From Sphingomonadaceae bacterium (GTDB lineage Bacteria > Pseudomonadota > Alphaproteobacteria > Sphingomonadales > Sphingomonadaceae), in contig JANWWL010000002.1 in assembly GCA_025056155.1 (NCBI GenBank), positions 1-64,000 on the forward strand: a stretch of 64,000 nucleotides of DNA, written 5' to 3'. This document shows positions 41,403 to 50,618 of the stretch, one piece after another. A program made the position numbers and the translations under genes. Each line of letters opens with the position of its first letter. Positions within the stretch are counted from its first letter, which is position 1. The notes under the pieces are model-generated. The model was not told where the DNA came from, ran no database searches, and saw only the letters and a list, made by a program, of their open reading frames with translations.

Positions 41403-41753
41403 ATGACCACCCGCATCGCCCTCGCCTGCCTTGTCGCGGCGGCCGTCGGGCCCGTACCGGCGGCCGCCTCTGACCTGCGCATGAATTGGCATCCCCGGCC
41501 GGCGCTCACGGTGCGCACGGCCGACCTCGACCTCACCACTGCCCAAGGGCGCGCGACGCTCGACCGGCGCATCCACCGCGCCGCCCGCGCCATCTGCACG
41601 CCGACCGGCCTTGGCCTGACGCCCGCGCTCGAGGCCCAGCGGATGGCCTGCATCGACGCCACCGTCCGCGCCGCCCGGCCGGCCCGCCTGGCCGCCATCC
41701 GCGACCAGGCCGCCCGCTCGCCCGCCGCGCTCGCTTCGGCCAGCCGACCCTAA
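41403..41753 (+). CDS. UrcA family exported protein
   Basis: The 116-residue protein has a signal peptide (MTTRIALACLVAAAVGPVPAAASD) and the UrcA pattern LTVRTADLDLTTAQGRATLDRRIHRAARAICTP…EAQRMACIDATVRAARPARL with two conserved cysteines that probably form a disulfide. UrcA proteins are small, periplasmic and uncharacterised. AGGGAGA lies before the ATG. It converges on anmK with 33 bp between stops. Confidence 0.85.
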   Translation: MTTRIALACLVAAAVGPVPAAASDLRMNWHPRPALTVRTADLDLTTAQGRATLDRRIHRAARAICTPTGLGLTPALEAQRMACIDATVRAARPARLAAIRDQAARSPAALASASRP

Positions 41754-41786
41754 GCCCGCATCGGGCCGGCCCCGCGCCCGACCGCC

Positions 41787-42896
41787 TCAGTCCGGCAGCG
41801 CCACGCGCCCGCCGCAGACCGGCCAGCGCACGCCGGTCGTCTCCGGCCAGCTCGTGGGCAGGCCGCGGACGACCCGGACGGCGAGCCAGGCGAATGCCTG
41901 AGCTTCGAGCGAATCGCCATCGGCCCCTATGGCTTCGATGGGCTCCACGGCCAGGCCGGTGTGGCGCGCAAGCGCGCGCATCAGCGTGGGGTTGCACCGC
42001 CCTCCCCCCGTCACGAGCAATCGGCCGAGCCGGACCGGAAGCCCCGCCAGCGCCAGCGCCACGGCCTCGGCCGTGAAGGCGACAAGCGTCGCCGCCCCGT
42101 CGGCGAGCGGAAGGCCGCGGACGGGCTGAAGGGTGAAGTCGTCGCGGTCGAGCGAGCGGGGGCCCATCCGGTCGAACCACGGGTTGTCGAGCATCGCGGT
42201 CAGCACGTCCTCGCGCACGCGGCCGGCCGCGGAGATCGTCCCGTCGCGATCGCAGGAGCCGGCGCCATGTTCGCGCACCCAGTCGTCGAGCAGCGCATTG
42301 CCAGGCCCCGTGTCGAAGGCGCCCCAAGCGCCGTCGGCCAGCCACGTGAGGTTCGCCACCCCACCCACGTTCAGGATGCCCAGCGGGCGGGCGAGACCCG
42401 CGGCCAGCGCCCGATGGAAGCCGGGGGCCAAGGGCGCACCCTCGCCGCCGGCGGCGACGTCGGCCGAGCGGAAGTCGTGGACCACGGGCCGGCCAAGCTC
42501 CCGGGCGAGCCACCGCGCATCGCCGATCTGCCATGTGAAGCCCCGGTCGGGCCGGTGGGCGACCGTCGCCCCATGAAAGCCGACCAGCTCCGCCTCCTCC
42601 CAGCCCGGCAGCGCGCGCACGGCCTCGGCATGCGCTTGGGTCAACAGGCGCTCCGCCTCCGCCACCAGGGGGTCGGGGCGCGGCCGATCGAGCGCCAGGG
42701 CCGCGCGCGCCGCGGTCCGCAGCAGCGCCCGCTCGGCCGCCGCGTAGGGGCGGCTGGCCGTGGCGAGCAGGCGAATGGCGGCTTCCCCGTCGGTCTCGAC
42801 CAGCGCGGCATCGACCCCGTCGGCCGCGGTTCCCGACATCAAGCCCACCACCCGCCGCTTTCCCCCCGCGCCGTCGCCTCCTAGGAGCGGCTCCAT
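41787..42896 (-). CDS. anmK: Anhydro-N-acetylmuramic acid kinase
   Basis: The roughly 369-residue sugar kinase of the AnmK family has VVGLMSGTAADGVDAALVETDG, VGFHGATVAHRPDRGFTWQIGDARWLARELGRPVVHDFRSADVAAGGEGAPLAPGFH, LGILNVGGVANLTWL, AFDTGPGNALLDDW and LLVTGGGRCNPTLM. It cleaves the anhydro ring and phosphorylates, recycling peptidoglycan fragments. ATG 42896 overlaps the tyrS start codon on the other strand. A later GTG just before VGLMSGT (near 42857) would avoid this, and the extra N-terminal residues are not usual for the family. Confidence 0.9.
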   Translation of the reverse strand: MEPLLGGDGAGGKRRVVGLMSGTAADGVDAALVETDGEAAIRLLATASRPYAAAERALLRTAARAALALDRPRPDPLVAEAERLLTQAHAEAVRALPGWEEAELVGFHGATVAHRPDRGFTWQIGDARWLARELGRPVVHDFRSADVAAGGEGAPLAPGFHRALAAGLARPLGILNVGGVANLTWLADGAWGAFDTGPGNALLDDWVREHGAGSCDRDGTISAAGRVREDVLTAMLDNPWFDRMGPRSLDRDDFTLQPVRGLPLADGAATLVAFTAEAVALALAGLPVRLGRLLVTGGGRCNPTLMRALARHTGLAVEPIEAIGADGDSLEAQAFAWLAVRVVRGLPTSWPETTGVRWPVCGGRVALPD

Positions 42897-44106
42897 GTTC
42901 CGGTCGGAATTTCTCGCGCTGCTCACCGAGCGCGGGCATGTGCATCAGATCACCGATCCGCAAGGCCTCGACGCGCTGGCCGCGGCGGGCGGGCTCGTGG
43001 CCTACGTCGGCTACGACTGCACGGCCCCGTCGCTCCACGTGGGCAATCTGGCCACGGTCATGCTGCTCAGGCGCCTGCAGCAGACGGGCGGGCGACCCAT
43101 CGTGCTGTTGGGCGGGGGGACGACGAAGGTCGGAGACCCGTCGGGCCGCGACGAGGCCCGACGCCTGATGGACGACGCGGAAATCGCCGCCAACAAAGCC
43201 TCGATCCGGCGAGCCTTCGAGCGGTTCCTGCGCTTCGGCGACGGCCCGAGCGACGCCCTGCTGGTGGACAACGCCGAATGGCTCGACGGCCTTTCCTACA
43301 TTCCCTTCCTACGGGAGGTGGGACGGCACATCTCGGTCAACGCGATGCTTGCCCGGGATTCGGTCCGCCTGCGGCTCGAACGCGACCAGCCGCTGTCGTT
43401 CCTGGAATTCAACTACATGGTGCTCCAGGCCTACGACTTCGTGGAACTCGCCCGCCGTTTCGACTGCCGGCTGCAGATGGGAGGCTCGGACCAGTGGGGA
43501 AACATCGTGGCCGGGGTCGACCTGGCCCGCCGGCTGGGCGTGGGCGAGCTGTACGGCCTCACCACCCCCCTCATCACCACGGCGGACGGCGCCAAGATGG
43601 GCAAGACGGCCCGCGGGGCGGTTTGGCTCGACCCCGCCCTGCTGTCGGACTGGGACTACTGGCAGTTCTGGCGCAACACGGCTGACGCCGACGTGGGCCG
43701 GTTCCTGCGCCTGTTCACCGACCTGCCGCTGGCCGACATCGCGCGGCTCGAAGCGCTGCAGGGGGCCGAGATCAACGCGGCCAAGGTGGTCCTGGCCGAC
43801 GCCGCCACCGCGCTGTGCCGGGGGGAGGAGGCCGCCCGACGGGCCCACGCCACCGCCGAGGCGACCTTCACGGAGGGTCGGGCAGGCGAGGGCCTGCCCA
43901 CGGCGCGCCTCGCCCTGCCGGCGGCGCTCGTCGATGCACTGGTGGCGACCGGGCTCGCCGCCTCGAAGGGCGAAGCCCGCCGCAAGATCGCCGAGCGCGC
44001 AGTGCGCGTCGACGGGGAGGTGGTGACGGATCCGCACGCGATGGTCGCCGCGCCGGCGCGCCTGTCGGTCGGGCGCAAGCGCCACGCCCTGCTGGACGCC
44101 GCCTGA
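42895..44106 (+). CDS. tyrS: Tyrosyl-tRNA synthetase
   Basis: The 403-residue class I synthetase has YVGYDCTAPSLHVGNLATVMLLRRLQ (HIGH-type motif HVGN), QMGGSDQWGNIVAGVDLARR, and TADGAKMGKTARGAVWLDP (KMSKS-type loop read as KMGKT). A C-terminal S4 RNA-binding domain starts at about 335 (ALPAALVDALVATGLAASKGEARRKIAERAVRVDGEVV). It charges tRNA-Tyr. TAGGAGC stands upstream of ATG 42895. Confidence 0.95.
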   Translation: MFRSEFLALLTERGHVHQITDPQGLDALAAAGGLVAYVGYDCTAPSLHVGNLATVMLLRRLQQTGGRPIVLLGGGTTKVGDPSGRDEARRLMDDAEIAANKASIRRAFERFLRFGDGPSDALLVDNAEWLDGLSYIPFLREVGRHISVNAMLARDSVRLRLERDQPLSFLEFNYMVLQAYDFVELARRFDCRLQMGGSDQWGNIVAGVDLARRLGVGELYGLTTPLITTADGAKMGKTARGAVWLDPALLSDWDYWQFWRNTADADVGRFLRLFTDLPLADIARLEALQGAEINAAKVVLADAATALCRGEEAARRAHATAEATFTEGRAGEGLPTARLALPAALVDALVATGLAASKGEARRKIAERAVRVDGEVVTDPHAMVAAPARLSVGRKRHALLDAA

Positions 44107-44121
44107 GGGCGCTGCCGCCCT
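44106..44121. terminator. Small hairpin between convergent tyrS and Sel1 genes
   Basis: AGGGCG-CTGC-CGCCCT fills the 13-bp gap between the two stop codons. It is short and lacks a T tract. Confidence 0.35.
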
Positions 44122-44557
44122 AGGGTCGGCGGGAGGGTCGCCGGCGCGCGTCGAGCGCGGAGGCCCGGGCCTCCAACCGCCACGCGACCTCGGGATCGCG
44201 CACCACCCCTTCGCCGCGGCGGAAGGCGTCGGCCAGGGCGCGCAGTGCCGGCACATGGTCGTGTTCGGCTGCCTTGAGGTACCACGCCGCGGCGACCGCG
44301 GGGTCGCGCGGTCCGGCCAAGCCCCGCGCGGCCATGAGACCCAGGAGCGTCATGGCATCGGCATCGCCCTCAAGCGCCAGACGCCGCAACAGCGGCCGGG
44401 CGGCCGCATACTGCCCCCGCGCCCACAACTCGGCCGCCTGGTCGGCGGTACCGGTTGGCGCGGCGGCCGCGCCCGCCGCGAGGCTCGCCGCGATCCCCCA
44501 CGCTGCGATCCCCCACGCCGCGATCCCCCACGCCAGCGCCCAAGCCCGCCCGCCCAT
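44120..44557 (-). CDS. Sel1-repeat exported protein
   Basis: The 145-residue protein begins with a signal/anchor segment containing AWGIAAWGIAAWGIAA. It then has TPR/Sel1-like repeats (AAELWARGQYAAARPLLRRLALEGDADAMTLLGLMAARGLAG, DPAVAAAWYLKAAEHDHVPALRALADAFRRGEGV). Sel1 repeats usually mediate protein contacts in the periplasm. The signal segment is encoded by a perfect or near-perfect triplicated 15-mer (44490-44534), so its length may vary between strains. Confidence 0.75.
   Translation of the reverse strand: MGGRAWALAWGIAAWGIAAWGIAASLAAGAAAAPTGTADQAAELWARGQYAAARPLLRRLALEGDADAMTLLGLMAARGLAGPRDPAVAAAWYLKAAEHDHVPALRALADAFRRGEGVVRDPEVAWRLEARASALDARRRPSRRP
44490..44534. repeat. Three tandem 15-bp units in the Sel1 signal peptide
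   Basis: GCGATCCCCCACGCT is followed by two copies of GCGATCCCCCACGCC. Each unit encodes AWGIA on the minus strand and adds five residues to the hydrophobic signal segment without shifting the frame. Confidence 0.9.
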
Positions 44558-44577
44558 GCCGTTCGCCTGCCCTCGGC

Positions 44578-46629
44578 TCAGCCACTGCGCAAGGTGCGCA
44601 CGGCGGCATCCTTCTCGAACAGATGCAGCAGCACCCGCGCTGCCTCCCCCCGAGGGCCGTCCAGACCGCCGTCGCGCTCGATCAGCAAGCGCGCGTCGGC
44701 CTCGGCCGCCCCGATCCAGCGGTGCACCTGCACGTCGCTCGCCAGCCGGAAGGCCGGTTCGCCGGCCTGACGGGTGCCCAGCAGTTCGCCCGTCCCCCGC
44801 AGCCTGAGGTCGGCCTCGGCGATGGCGAACCCGTCGTCCGTCGCTCGAAGCAAGGCCAACCGCTCGCGGGCGATCTCTCCAGGATGGTCGCCGACCAGGA
44901 GCAGACAGGTGGCGGGGCCGCCGCCGCGGCCTACCCGTCCGCGCAGCTGGTGGAGCTGGGCGAGGCCGAACCGCTCGGCTTGTTCCACCACCATGAGCGA
45001 GGCCGCGGGCACGTCGACCCCAACCTCGATGACCGTGGTGGCCACGAGCACGCGCGCTTCGCCGCGGCGGAAGCGGTCCATCGCCGCTTCGCGCTGGGCG
45101 GCGGCCATGCGGCCGTGCACCAGCTCCACTCGGCCTGGCCAGCGCGCCCGCAGCATCTCGGCCCGGCGCACGGCCGGCTCGGCGAGGCCTTCGGTCTCGC
45201 GGTCAAGGGCGGGGCAGACCCAATAGGCCTGGTGCCCCCGCGCCAAGTGGCGCCCGACGCCCGCCACCACCTCCTCCAGCCGGCCAAGCGCGATGATCCG
45301 CGTGTCCACGGGCGTGCGGCCCGGCGGCTTCTCGTCCAGGACGGACACGGCCGTGTGCCCAAAGCGGGCGAGCGCCAAGGTCCGGGGGATGGGGGTCGCC
45401 GTCATCACCAATACGTGTGGCGGCACCCAGGCCTTGCGCTGCAGCATCAACCGCTGGGCCACCCCGAACCGGTGCTGCTCGTCGATCACCACGAGCCCCA
45501 GGTCGCGGTAGACGACCGAGTCCTGGAAGATGGCGTGCGTGCCCACCAGCACGTCGATGCCGCCCTCGGCCACGGCCCGCAGCAGGAAAGGCCGGCCGGC
45601 TTCGCGGCCCGTGAGACAGCCCACCCGCACCGGCGTGCCTTGAAACAGCGCCTCGAGCGTGGCCCGATGCTGCCGGGCCAGGAGTTCGGTGGGCGCGAGC
45701 AGGGCGGCCTGCGCCCCTGCCTCCACCGTGGCCGCCATGGCGAGTGCGGCCACCAAGGTCTTGCCCGAGCCCACGTCACCCTGCAGCAGCCGCAGCATCG
45801 CCGCTTCGCCCGCGAGGTCGTTCAGGATCTCGGCCAGCGCCCGCTCCTGAGCCGCAGTGAGGGTGAAGGGTAGCCGCGTCCGCACGGCGGCCAGGATCCG
45901 CCCGTCGCCGACGATCGGCCGCCCGCGGCGCTGCCGGGCCTGTCGGCGCACCAGCGCCCAGGCAAGTTGTCCGGCCAGAAGCTCGTCGTAGGCGAGGCGG
46001 TCGCGCGCCGCCTGTGCGTCGGGATCGGCGTGCACCCGCCGCAAGGCCTGGGCGAAGTCGGGCCAGCCCTGCCGCTGGCGCTGCGCGGGCTCGATCCACT
46101 CGGGAAGCCGCGGCACCCGCTCGAGCGCATGGCCCACGAGACGGGCCATCTGCCTGCGGCTGAGCCCTTCGGTCAGCGGATGAACCGGCTCCACGGTCGG
46201 TACGGGGGCCTGGGGTGGCGCCGTGTCGGGGTGGACCATGCGCGGCCGCCCTTGAAAGAGCTCGACCGTGCCCGTCACCCGCAACCGCGTGCCGACACCG
46301 TGGCGGCCGGCCAGCCGGTCGGCCTGGGGCCCGAAGAACGCCAACGAAAGCGGCTGGCCTTGCGTGTCCACCACCTCGAGCCGGGCGGGCGCGCGGCCCT
46401 GCGCGGGCGTGCGGCCCACGACGGTCACCGCCAGGCTCGCGCGCTCGCCCGGCGTCACGTCGGCCAGCCGGTCGGCCAGGCGGGTGCGCAGGAACCCCGT
46501 GGGCAGGTGGAACAGAAGGTCCCGCACCCGGGTGATGCCCAACCGCTCGAGCCGACGGGCGAGCACCGGCCCCACCTCGGGCAGGATGGTCACGGGGGCG
46601 AAGAGGGGATTGAGCACCTCCGGGCGCAC
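44578..46629 (-). CDS. recG: ATP-dependent DNA helicase RecG
   Basis: The 683-residue helicase has the wedge/OB region (about 1-190; ILPEVGPVLARRLERLGITRVRDLLFHLPTGF), Walker A RLLQGDVGSGKTLVAALAM and Walker B VVIDEQHRFGVAQR. Motif III is VMTATPIPRTLAL and motif VI is QLRGRVGRGGGPATCLLL. It reverses stalled replication forks and remodels Holliday junctions. The start is GTG 46629. It is divergent from sdhE-mfd, an arrangement often seen in alphaproteobacteria. Confidence 0.95.
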   Translation of the reverse strand: MRPEVLNPLFAPVTILPEVGPVLARRLERLGITRVRDLLFHLPTGFLRTRLADRLADVTPGERASLAVTVVGRTPAQGRAPARLEVVDTQGQPLSLAFFGPQADRLAGRHGVGTRLRVTGTVELFQGRPRMVHPDTAPPQAPVPTVEPVHPLTEGLSRRQMARLVGHALERVPRLPEWIEPAQRQRQGWPDFAQALRRVHADPDAQAARDRLAYDELLAGQLAWALVRRQARQRRGRPIVGDGRILAAVRTRLPFTLTAAQERALAEILNDLAGEAAMLRLLQGDVGSGKTLVAALAMAATVEAGAQAALLAPTELLARQHRATLEALFQGTPVRVGCLTGREAGRPFLLRAVAEGGIDVLVGTHAIFQDSVVYRDLGLVVIDEQHRFGVAQRLMLQRKAWVPPHVLVMTATPIPRTLALARFGHTAVSVLDEKPPGRTPVDTRIIALGRLEEVVAGVGRHLARGHQAYWVCPALDRETEGLAEPAVRRAEMLRARWPGRVELVHGRMAAAQREAAMDRFRRGEARVLVATTVIEVGVDVPAASLMVVEQAERFGLAQLHQLRGRVGRGGGPATCLLLVGDHPGEIARERLALLRATDDGFAIAEADLRLRGTGELLGTRQAGEPAFRLASDVQVHRWIGAAEADARLLIERDGGLDGPRGEAARVLLHLFEKDAAVRTLRSG

Positions 46630-46698
46630 GTCTAGCGGCCTAGCGCAGCCCGGCACCAAGGGCGAACCCCGGTGCCGAGCGACCGGAGCCCGTAGGTC

Positions 46699-46986
46699 AT
46701 GCGCGACGTCACCACGGAAGCGGCCCGCCGCCGCGCCCGCTGGCGGGCCCACCACCGGGGCCTGCGCGAGGCCGACCTGGTGCTGGGCGGCTTCGCCGAC
46801 CGGCACCTCGCTGCGATGGGCCGGGACGAACTCGCCTGGTTCGAGGCCCTGTTGGCCGAGGCCGACCACGACATCCTCGCCTGGGCGTTCGGCCTCAGCC
46901 CACCGCCGCCCGAGCTCGCCGGGCCGCTCATGGAACGCTTGCGGGCGCTGGACTATCTGGCCCTGCCGGCGGCGGGGCGGCCGTGA
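46699..46986 (+). CDS. sdhE: Succinate dehydrogenase assembly factor SdhE
   Basis: The 95-residue SdhE/SDH5 family protein carries the (K/R)RARWRAHHRGLREADLVLGGFADRHL core, close to the classical RGxxExD motif, and DELAWFEALLAEADHDILAWAFG. It attaches FAD to the flavoprotein subunit of succinate dehydrogenase. The stop overlaps the mfd start (GTGA), so the two are translated together. Confidence 0.92.
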   Translation: MRDVTTEAARRRARWRAHHRGLREADLVLGGFADRHLAAMGRDELAWFEALLAEADHDILAWAFGLSPPPPELAGPLMERLRALDYLALPAAGRP

Positions 46987-49900
46987 TCGATCCGTCCCGT
47001 CTGTTCAGCGCTCGCACCCCCCTGGTGCTGGGCGGGCTCCCGGCGGGGCTTCTGCCCTGGTTCCTGGCCGATTGCGCCCGCGCGGCCGTGGTGGCGGGCG
47101 GGCGCGTGTGGTGGATCGCCGCCGACGAGCCGTCCGCCCGGGCCACGGCGGCGGCTGCCCCGGTGTTCGCCCCCGAACTCGTCGTCCGAGTGCTGCCGGC
47201 CTGGGACTGTCTGCCCTTCGATCGGGCCTCGCCAGCCGCGGCGGTGATGGCCGAGCGGCTGGCGACCCTCGCCGCCCTGCTGGCCCCGCCCAAGGCCCCT
47301 GAGCTCGTGGTGACGACGGCCTCGGCCGCGCTCCAGCGGTTGCTGCCCCGCAGCGTGATCGCCGACCACGTCCTCATCCTGCGCGTGGGCGACCGCACGA
47401 GCCCCGAAGCGCTGGCCGAGCGGTTGGCACGCCTGGGCCTGTCCCGGGTCGACACGGTGATCGAGGGCGGCGAGTTCGCCCGGCGGGGCGGCCTCATCGA
47501 CGTGCGCCCGGCCGGAGAGCCGGTCGTCCTGCGGGTCGATTTCCTGGGCGATGAGGTCGAGGCCATCCGCGAGGTCGACCCCGAAACGCAGCGGACCATC
47601 GGCCGCCGCGGCGAGGTTCGCCTGCAGCCGGCAAGCGAACTCCTCCTCGACCCCGGCCGGATCCGGGCCTTCCGCCAAGGCTACCTCGAGCGCTTCGGGG
47701 CCGAGGCGGCGGGCGATCCCGTCTACCAGGGGGTCTCGGAAGGCCGCCGGGCGGCGGGTGCTGAGCATTTCCTGCCCCTGGTCGAGCCCGGGCTCGTCTC
47801 GCTGTTCGACTGGCGAGGGCCGGCCGACCTGGTATTGGCCGATCGCCAGGCGGGCGCCGCCGTGGCCGCCCGGCTCGAGGCGATCCACGAGCACCATCGG
47901 GCACGCCTGGAGGCCCTCACCGAGGGTGCCCGGCGGGCCGGCAGCGCCCCCGTGCGGCCCTTGCCACCCGAGGCCCTCTATCTCTCGGCCGAGGAATGGG
48001 CCCGTTGGGGCTCGGAGGTGCCACTGCACGTCACCTCGGCACTCCCGGACCCGGACCTCGACCATGGGGGCCGGGTGGCCCCGGACTTCGCGGCCGACCG
48101 CACCGCCGCGGAGGCGGCCGGGACCACGCCCTACCGCGCCATCGCCGCCCGGATCGAGGCCGCCCTGCGTTCCGGCCACCGGGTGGTGCTGGCGGCCTAC
48201 TCGGAAGGATCGCGCGAGCGCCTCATGACCCTGCTGGGCGAGGCCGGAGTTCCGGGGCTTGTGGCGGCGGCGGGCTGGCAGGAAGCGCTGGGGGCTGCCG
48301 CGCAGGCCCAGGTGCCCGTGCTGCTCCTGCCCCTCGAGCACGGCTTTCGCCAACACCGCCCCGAAGGCGTCCTCGAACTGTGGACGGAAGCCGACCTTCT
48401 GGGCGAGCGCATCGTCGCCCGGCGCCGGCGCGCTCGGTCGGCGGCGGCGTTCCTCGCCGACCTCAAGGTCATGGCCCCAGGAGAACTGGTGGTCCACGAG
48501 GACCACGGGATCGGCCGGTTCGTAGGCCTGGTAACGGTCGAGGCGGGCGGCGGCCGCCACGATACCGCCGCCATCGAATACGCAGGCGGCGACCGGCTAT
48601 ACGTGCCGGTCGAGAATCTCGACGTGCTCTCGCGCTATGGCGCGGAGACAGAAGGCGTGGCCCTCGACCGCCTGGGCGGGACCGCCTGGGCCCAGCGCAA
48701 GGCGCGAATGAAGGAGCGGATCCGGGCGATCGCCCATGATCTGCTCAAGGTCGCGGCCCGCCGGGCGATCCGCCCGGCGGACGCTCTGGTGGCCGATCCC
48801 ACGGCCTACGCCGCCTTTGTCGATCGTTTCCCGTGGGTCGAGACCGACGACCAGCTGCGGGCCACCGCCGAGGTGCTGGAGGACCTGGCCTCGGGCCGCC
48901 CCATGGACCGGCTGGTCTGCGGCGACGTGGGCTTCGGCAAGACGGAGGTGGCGCTGCGCGCGGCCTTCGTGGCCGCGATGGCGGGCGTGCAGGTGGCCGT
49001 GGTGTGCCCCACCACGCTGTTGGCCCGCCAGCACGCGCAGACCTTCTGCGAGCGTTTCCGGGGGTTCCCGGTGAAGGTGGCCCAACTGTCGCGCCTCGTC
49101 CCCGCGGCCGAAGCGCGCCGCGTGCGCGCCGGCCTTGCGGATGGCAGCATCGACATCGTGGTGGGCACCCACGCCCTGCTGCAGAAAGGCGTGCAGTTCC
49201 GACGGCTGGGGCTCGTCATCGTCGACGAAGAGCAGCATTTTGGCGTGGCGCAGAAGGAGCGGTTGAAGGCGCTGCGGCACGAAACCCACGTGCTCACCCT
49301 CACCGCCACCCCCATCCCACGCACGTTGCAGATGGCGCTGTCGGGCCTGCGCGACCTGTCGGTCATCGCCACGCCCCCCGTCGACCGGCTGGCCGTGCGC
49401 ACGACGGTGGGCCCCTTCGACCCGCTGGCCGTGCGCGAGGCCCTGCTGCGCGAGCATTACCGCGGCGGCCAGAGCTTCCTCGTCGTCCCCCGGATCGCCG
49501 ACCTGCCCGCCATGGAGGAGTTCTTGAGGTCCAAGGTGCCCGAGCTGCGCTTCACGGTGGCCCATGGGCAGATGGCGGCCGCCGAGCTCGAAGAGCGCAT
49601 GACGGGCTTCCTCGACGGCCGGTTCGACGTGCTGCTGTCCACCGCCATCGTCGAGTCCGGTCTCGACATTCCCAACGCCAACACGCTGGTGGTCGTTCGG
49701 GCCGACCTGTTCGGCCTGGCCCAGCTCTACCAGCTGCGCGGCCGGGTGGGCCGGTCGAAGCGGCGGGCCTTCGCGCTGCTCACGACGCCGGCCGACGGCA
49801 GCCTGGCCCCAGCGGCCGAGAAGCGGCTGCAAGTGCTCGCCGGGCTGGAGTCGCTGGGAGCCGGCTTCGAGCTCGCAAGCCACGACCTCGACCAGCGCGG

Positions 49901-50618
49901 CGCCGGCAACCTCCTGGGCGACGAGCAGTCGGGCCACATCCGCGAGGTGGGCTTCGAACTCTACCAGTCGATGCTGGAAGAGGCGATCGTCGCGGCCCGG
50001 GCCGAGGCCGATGGGCTGAGCCCACCTCAGGATCCCCTGTCGCCCACGATCGTCATGGATGCGCCGGTCCTCATCCCCGAGACCTGGATCCCGGATCTCG
50101 CAGTGCGCATGGGCCTCTATCGCCGTGCGGCCGAGTTGGCCGATGCCACCGCCCTGGAAGCGTTCGCGGCCGAGCTCGTCGACCGCTTCGGCCGGCTGCC
50201 CCCCGAAACCCGCAACCTCCTCAAGGTGGTCGAGGCCAAGATCGCCGCGCGCCAGGCGGGCCTGGCCCGCGTCGAAGCGGGCCCCAAGGGGGTGCTCGTC
50301 ACCTTCGGGCCGCAGGGCTTTCCCGCCCCGGATCGGCTGGTCGCCTGGCTCGAGGCCCAGAAGGGCGCCGCGCGCCTCAGGCCCGACCAGCGGCTCTTCG
50401 TGGCCCGCGCCCTGGGCTCGCCCGAGCAGCGGCTGGCCGGTGCGGTCAGCATCGCACGGACGCTCGCCCGGCTCGTGGCGGGCGCTAGCCCGCAAGCCCT
50501 CGCCGCGCCGGCCGCCGCGCCGGCCGCCGCCGTGGCGGCCGGCGCCAGCGCGCGTCCACCCGCCGCTTCACCACCCGCGCGCCCGCACCGTACCGGCACG
50601 GTGCGCGCCCGCCGATGA
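46983..50618 (+). CDS. mfd: Transcription-repair coupling factor
   Basis: The 1211-residue protein starts at GTG 46983 and has the Mfd order: a UvrB-like N-terminal module (about 1-340) and a CarD-type RNA-polymerase interaction domain (PGELVVHEDHGIGRFVGLVTVEAGG…YAGGDRLYVPVENLDVLSRY). The translocase motifs are VCGDVGFGKTEVALRA, IVDEEQHFGVAQKERL, LTATPIPRTL and YQLRGRVGRSKRRAFALL, followed by a TRCF C-terminal domain. It removes stalled polymerase and recruits UvrA. The last ~50 residues are an Ala/Pro/Arg-rich tail. Its stop overlaps the next ATG by 4 bp. Confidence 0.96.
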   Translation: MIDPSRLFSARTPLVLGGLPAGLLPWFLADCARAAVVAGGRVWWIAADEPSARATAAAAPVFAPELVVRVLPAWDCLPFDRASPAAAVMAERLATLAALLAPPKAPELVVTTASAALQRLLPRSVIADHVLILRVGDRTSPEALAERLARLGLSRVDTVIEGGEFARRGGLIDVRPAGEPVVLRVDFLGDEVEAIREVDPETQRTIGRRGEVRLQPASELLLDPGRIRAFRQGYLERFGAEAAGDPVYQGVSEGRRAAGAEHFLPLVEPGLVSLFDWRGPADLVLADRQAGAAVAARLEAIHEHHRARLEALTEGARRAGSAPVRPLPPEALYLSAEEWARWGSEVPLHVTSALPDPDLDHGGRVAPDFAADRTAAEAAGTTPYRAIAARIEAALRSGHRVVLAAYSEGSRERLMTLLGEAGVPGLVAAAGWQEALGAAAQAQVPVLLLPLEHGFRQHRPEGVLELWTEADLLGERIVARRRRARSAAAFLADLKVMAPGELVVHEDHGIGRFVGLVTVEAGGGRHDTAAIEYAGGDRLYVPVENLDVLSRYGAETEGVALDRLGGTAWAQRKARMKERIRAIAHDLLKVAARRAIRPADALVADPTAYAAFVDRFPWVETDDQLRATAEVLEDLASGRPMDRLVCGDVGFGKTEVALRAAFVAAMAGVQVAVVCPTTLLARQHAQTFCERFRGFPVKVAQLSRLVPAAEARRVRAGLADGSIDIVVGTHALLQKGVQFRRLGLVIVDEEQHFGVAQKERLKALRHETHVLTLTATPIPRTLQMALSGLRDLSVIATPPVDRLAVRTTVGPFDPLAVREALLREHYRGGQSFLVVPRIADLPAMEEFLRSKVPELRFTVAHGQMAAAELEERMTGFLDGRFDVLLSTAIVESGLDIPNANTLVVVRADLFGLAQLYQLRGRVGRSKRRAFALLTTPADGSLAPAAEKRLQVLAGLESLGAGFELASHDLDQRGAGNLLGDEQSGHIREVGFELYQSMLEEAIVAARAEADGLSPPQDPLSPTIVMDAPVLIPETWIPDLAVRMGLYRRAAELADATALEAFAAELVDRFGRLPPETRNLLKVVEAKIAARQAGLARVEAGPKGVLVTFGPQGFPAPDRLVAWLEAQKGAARLRPDQRLFVARALGSPEQRLAGAVSIARTLARLVAGASPQALAAPAAAPAAAVAAGASARPPAASPPARPHRTGTVRARR

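Noticed and set aside
48597-50495. 632-codon minus-strand frame opposite mfd
   Set aside because: It is the antisense shadow of mfd, with His/Gln/Gly-rich composition typical of reversed GC-rich coding sequence.
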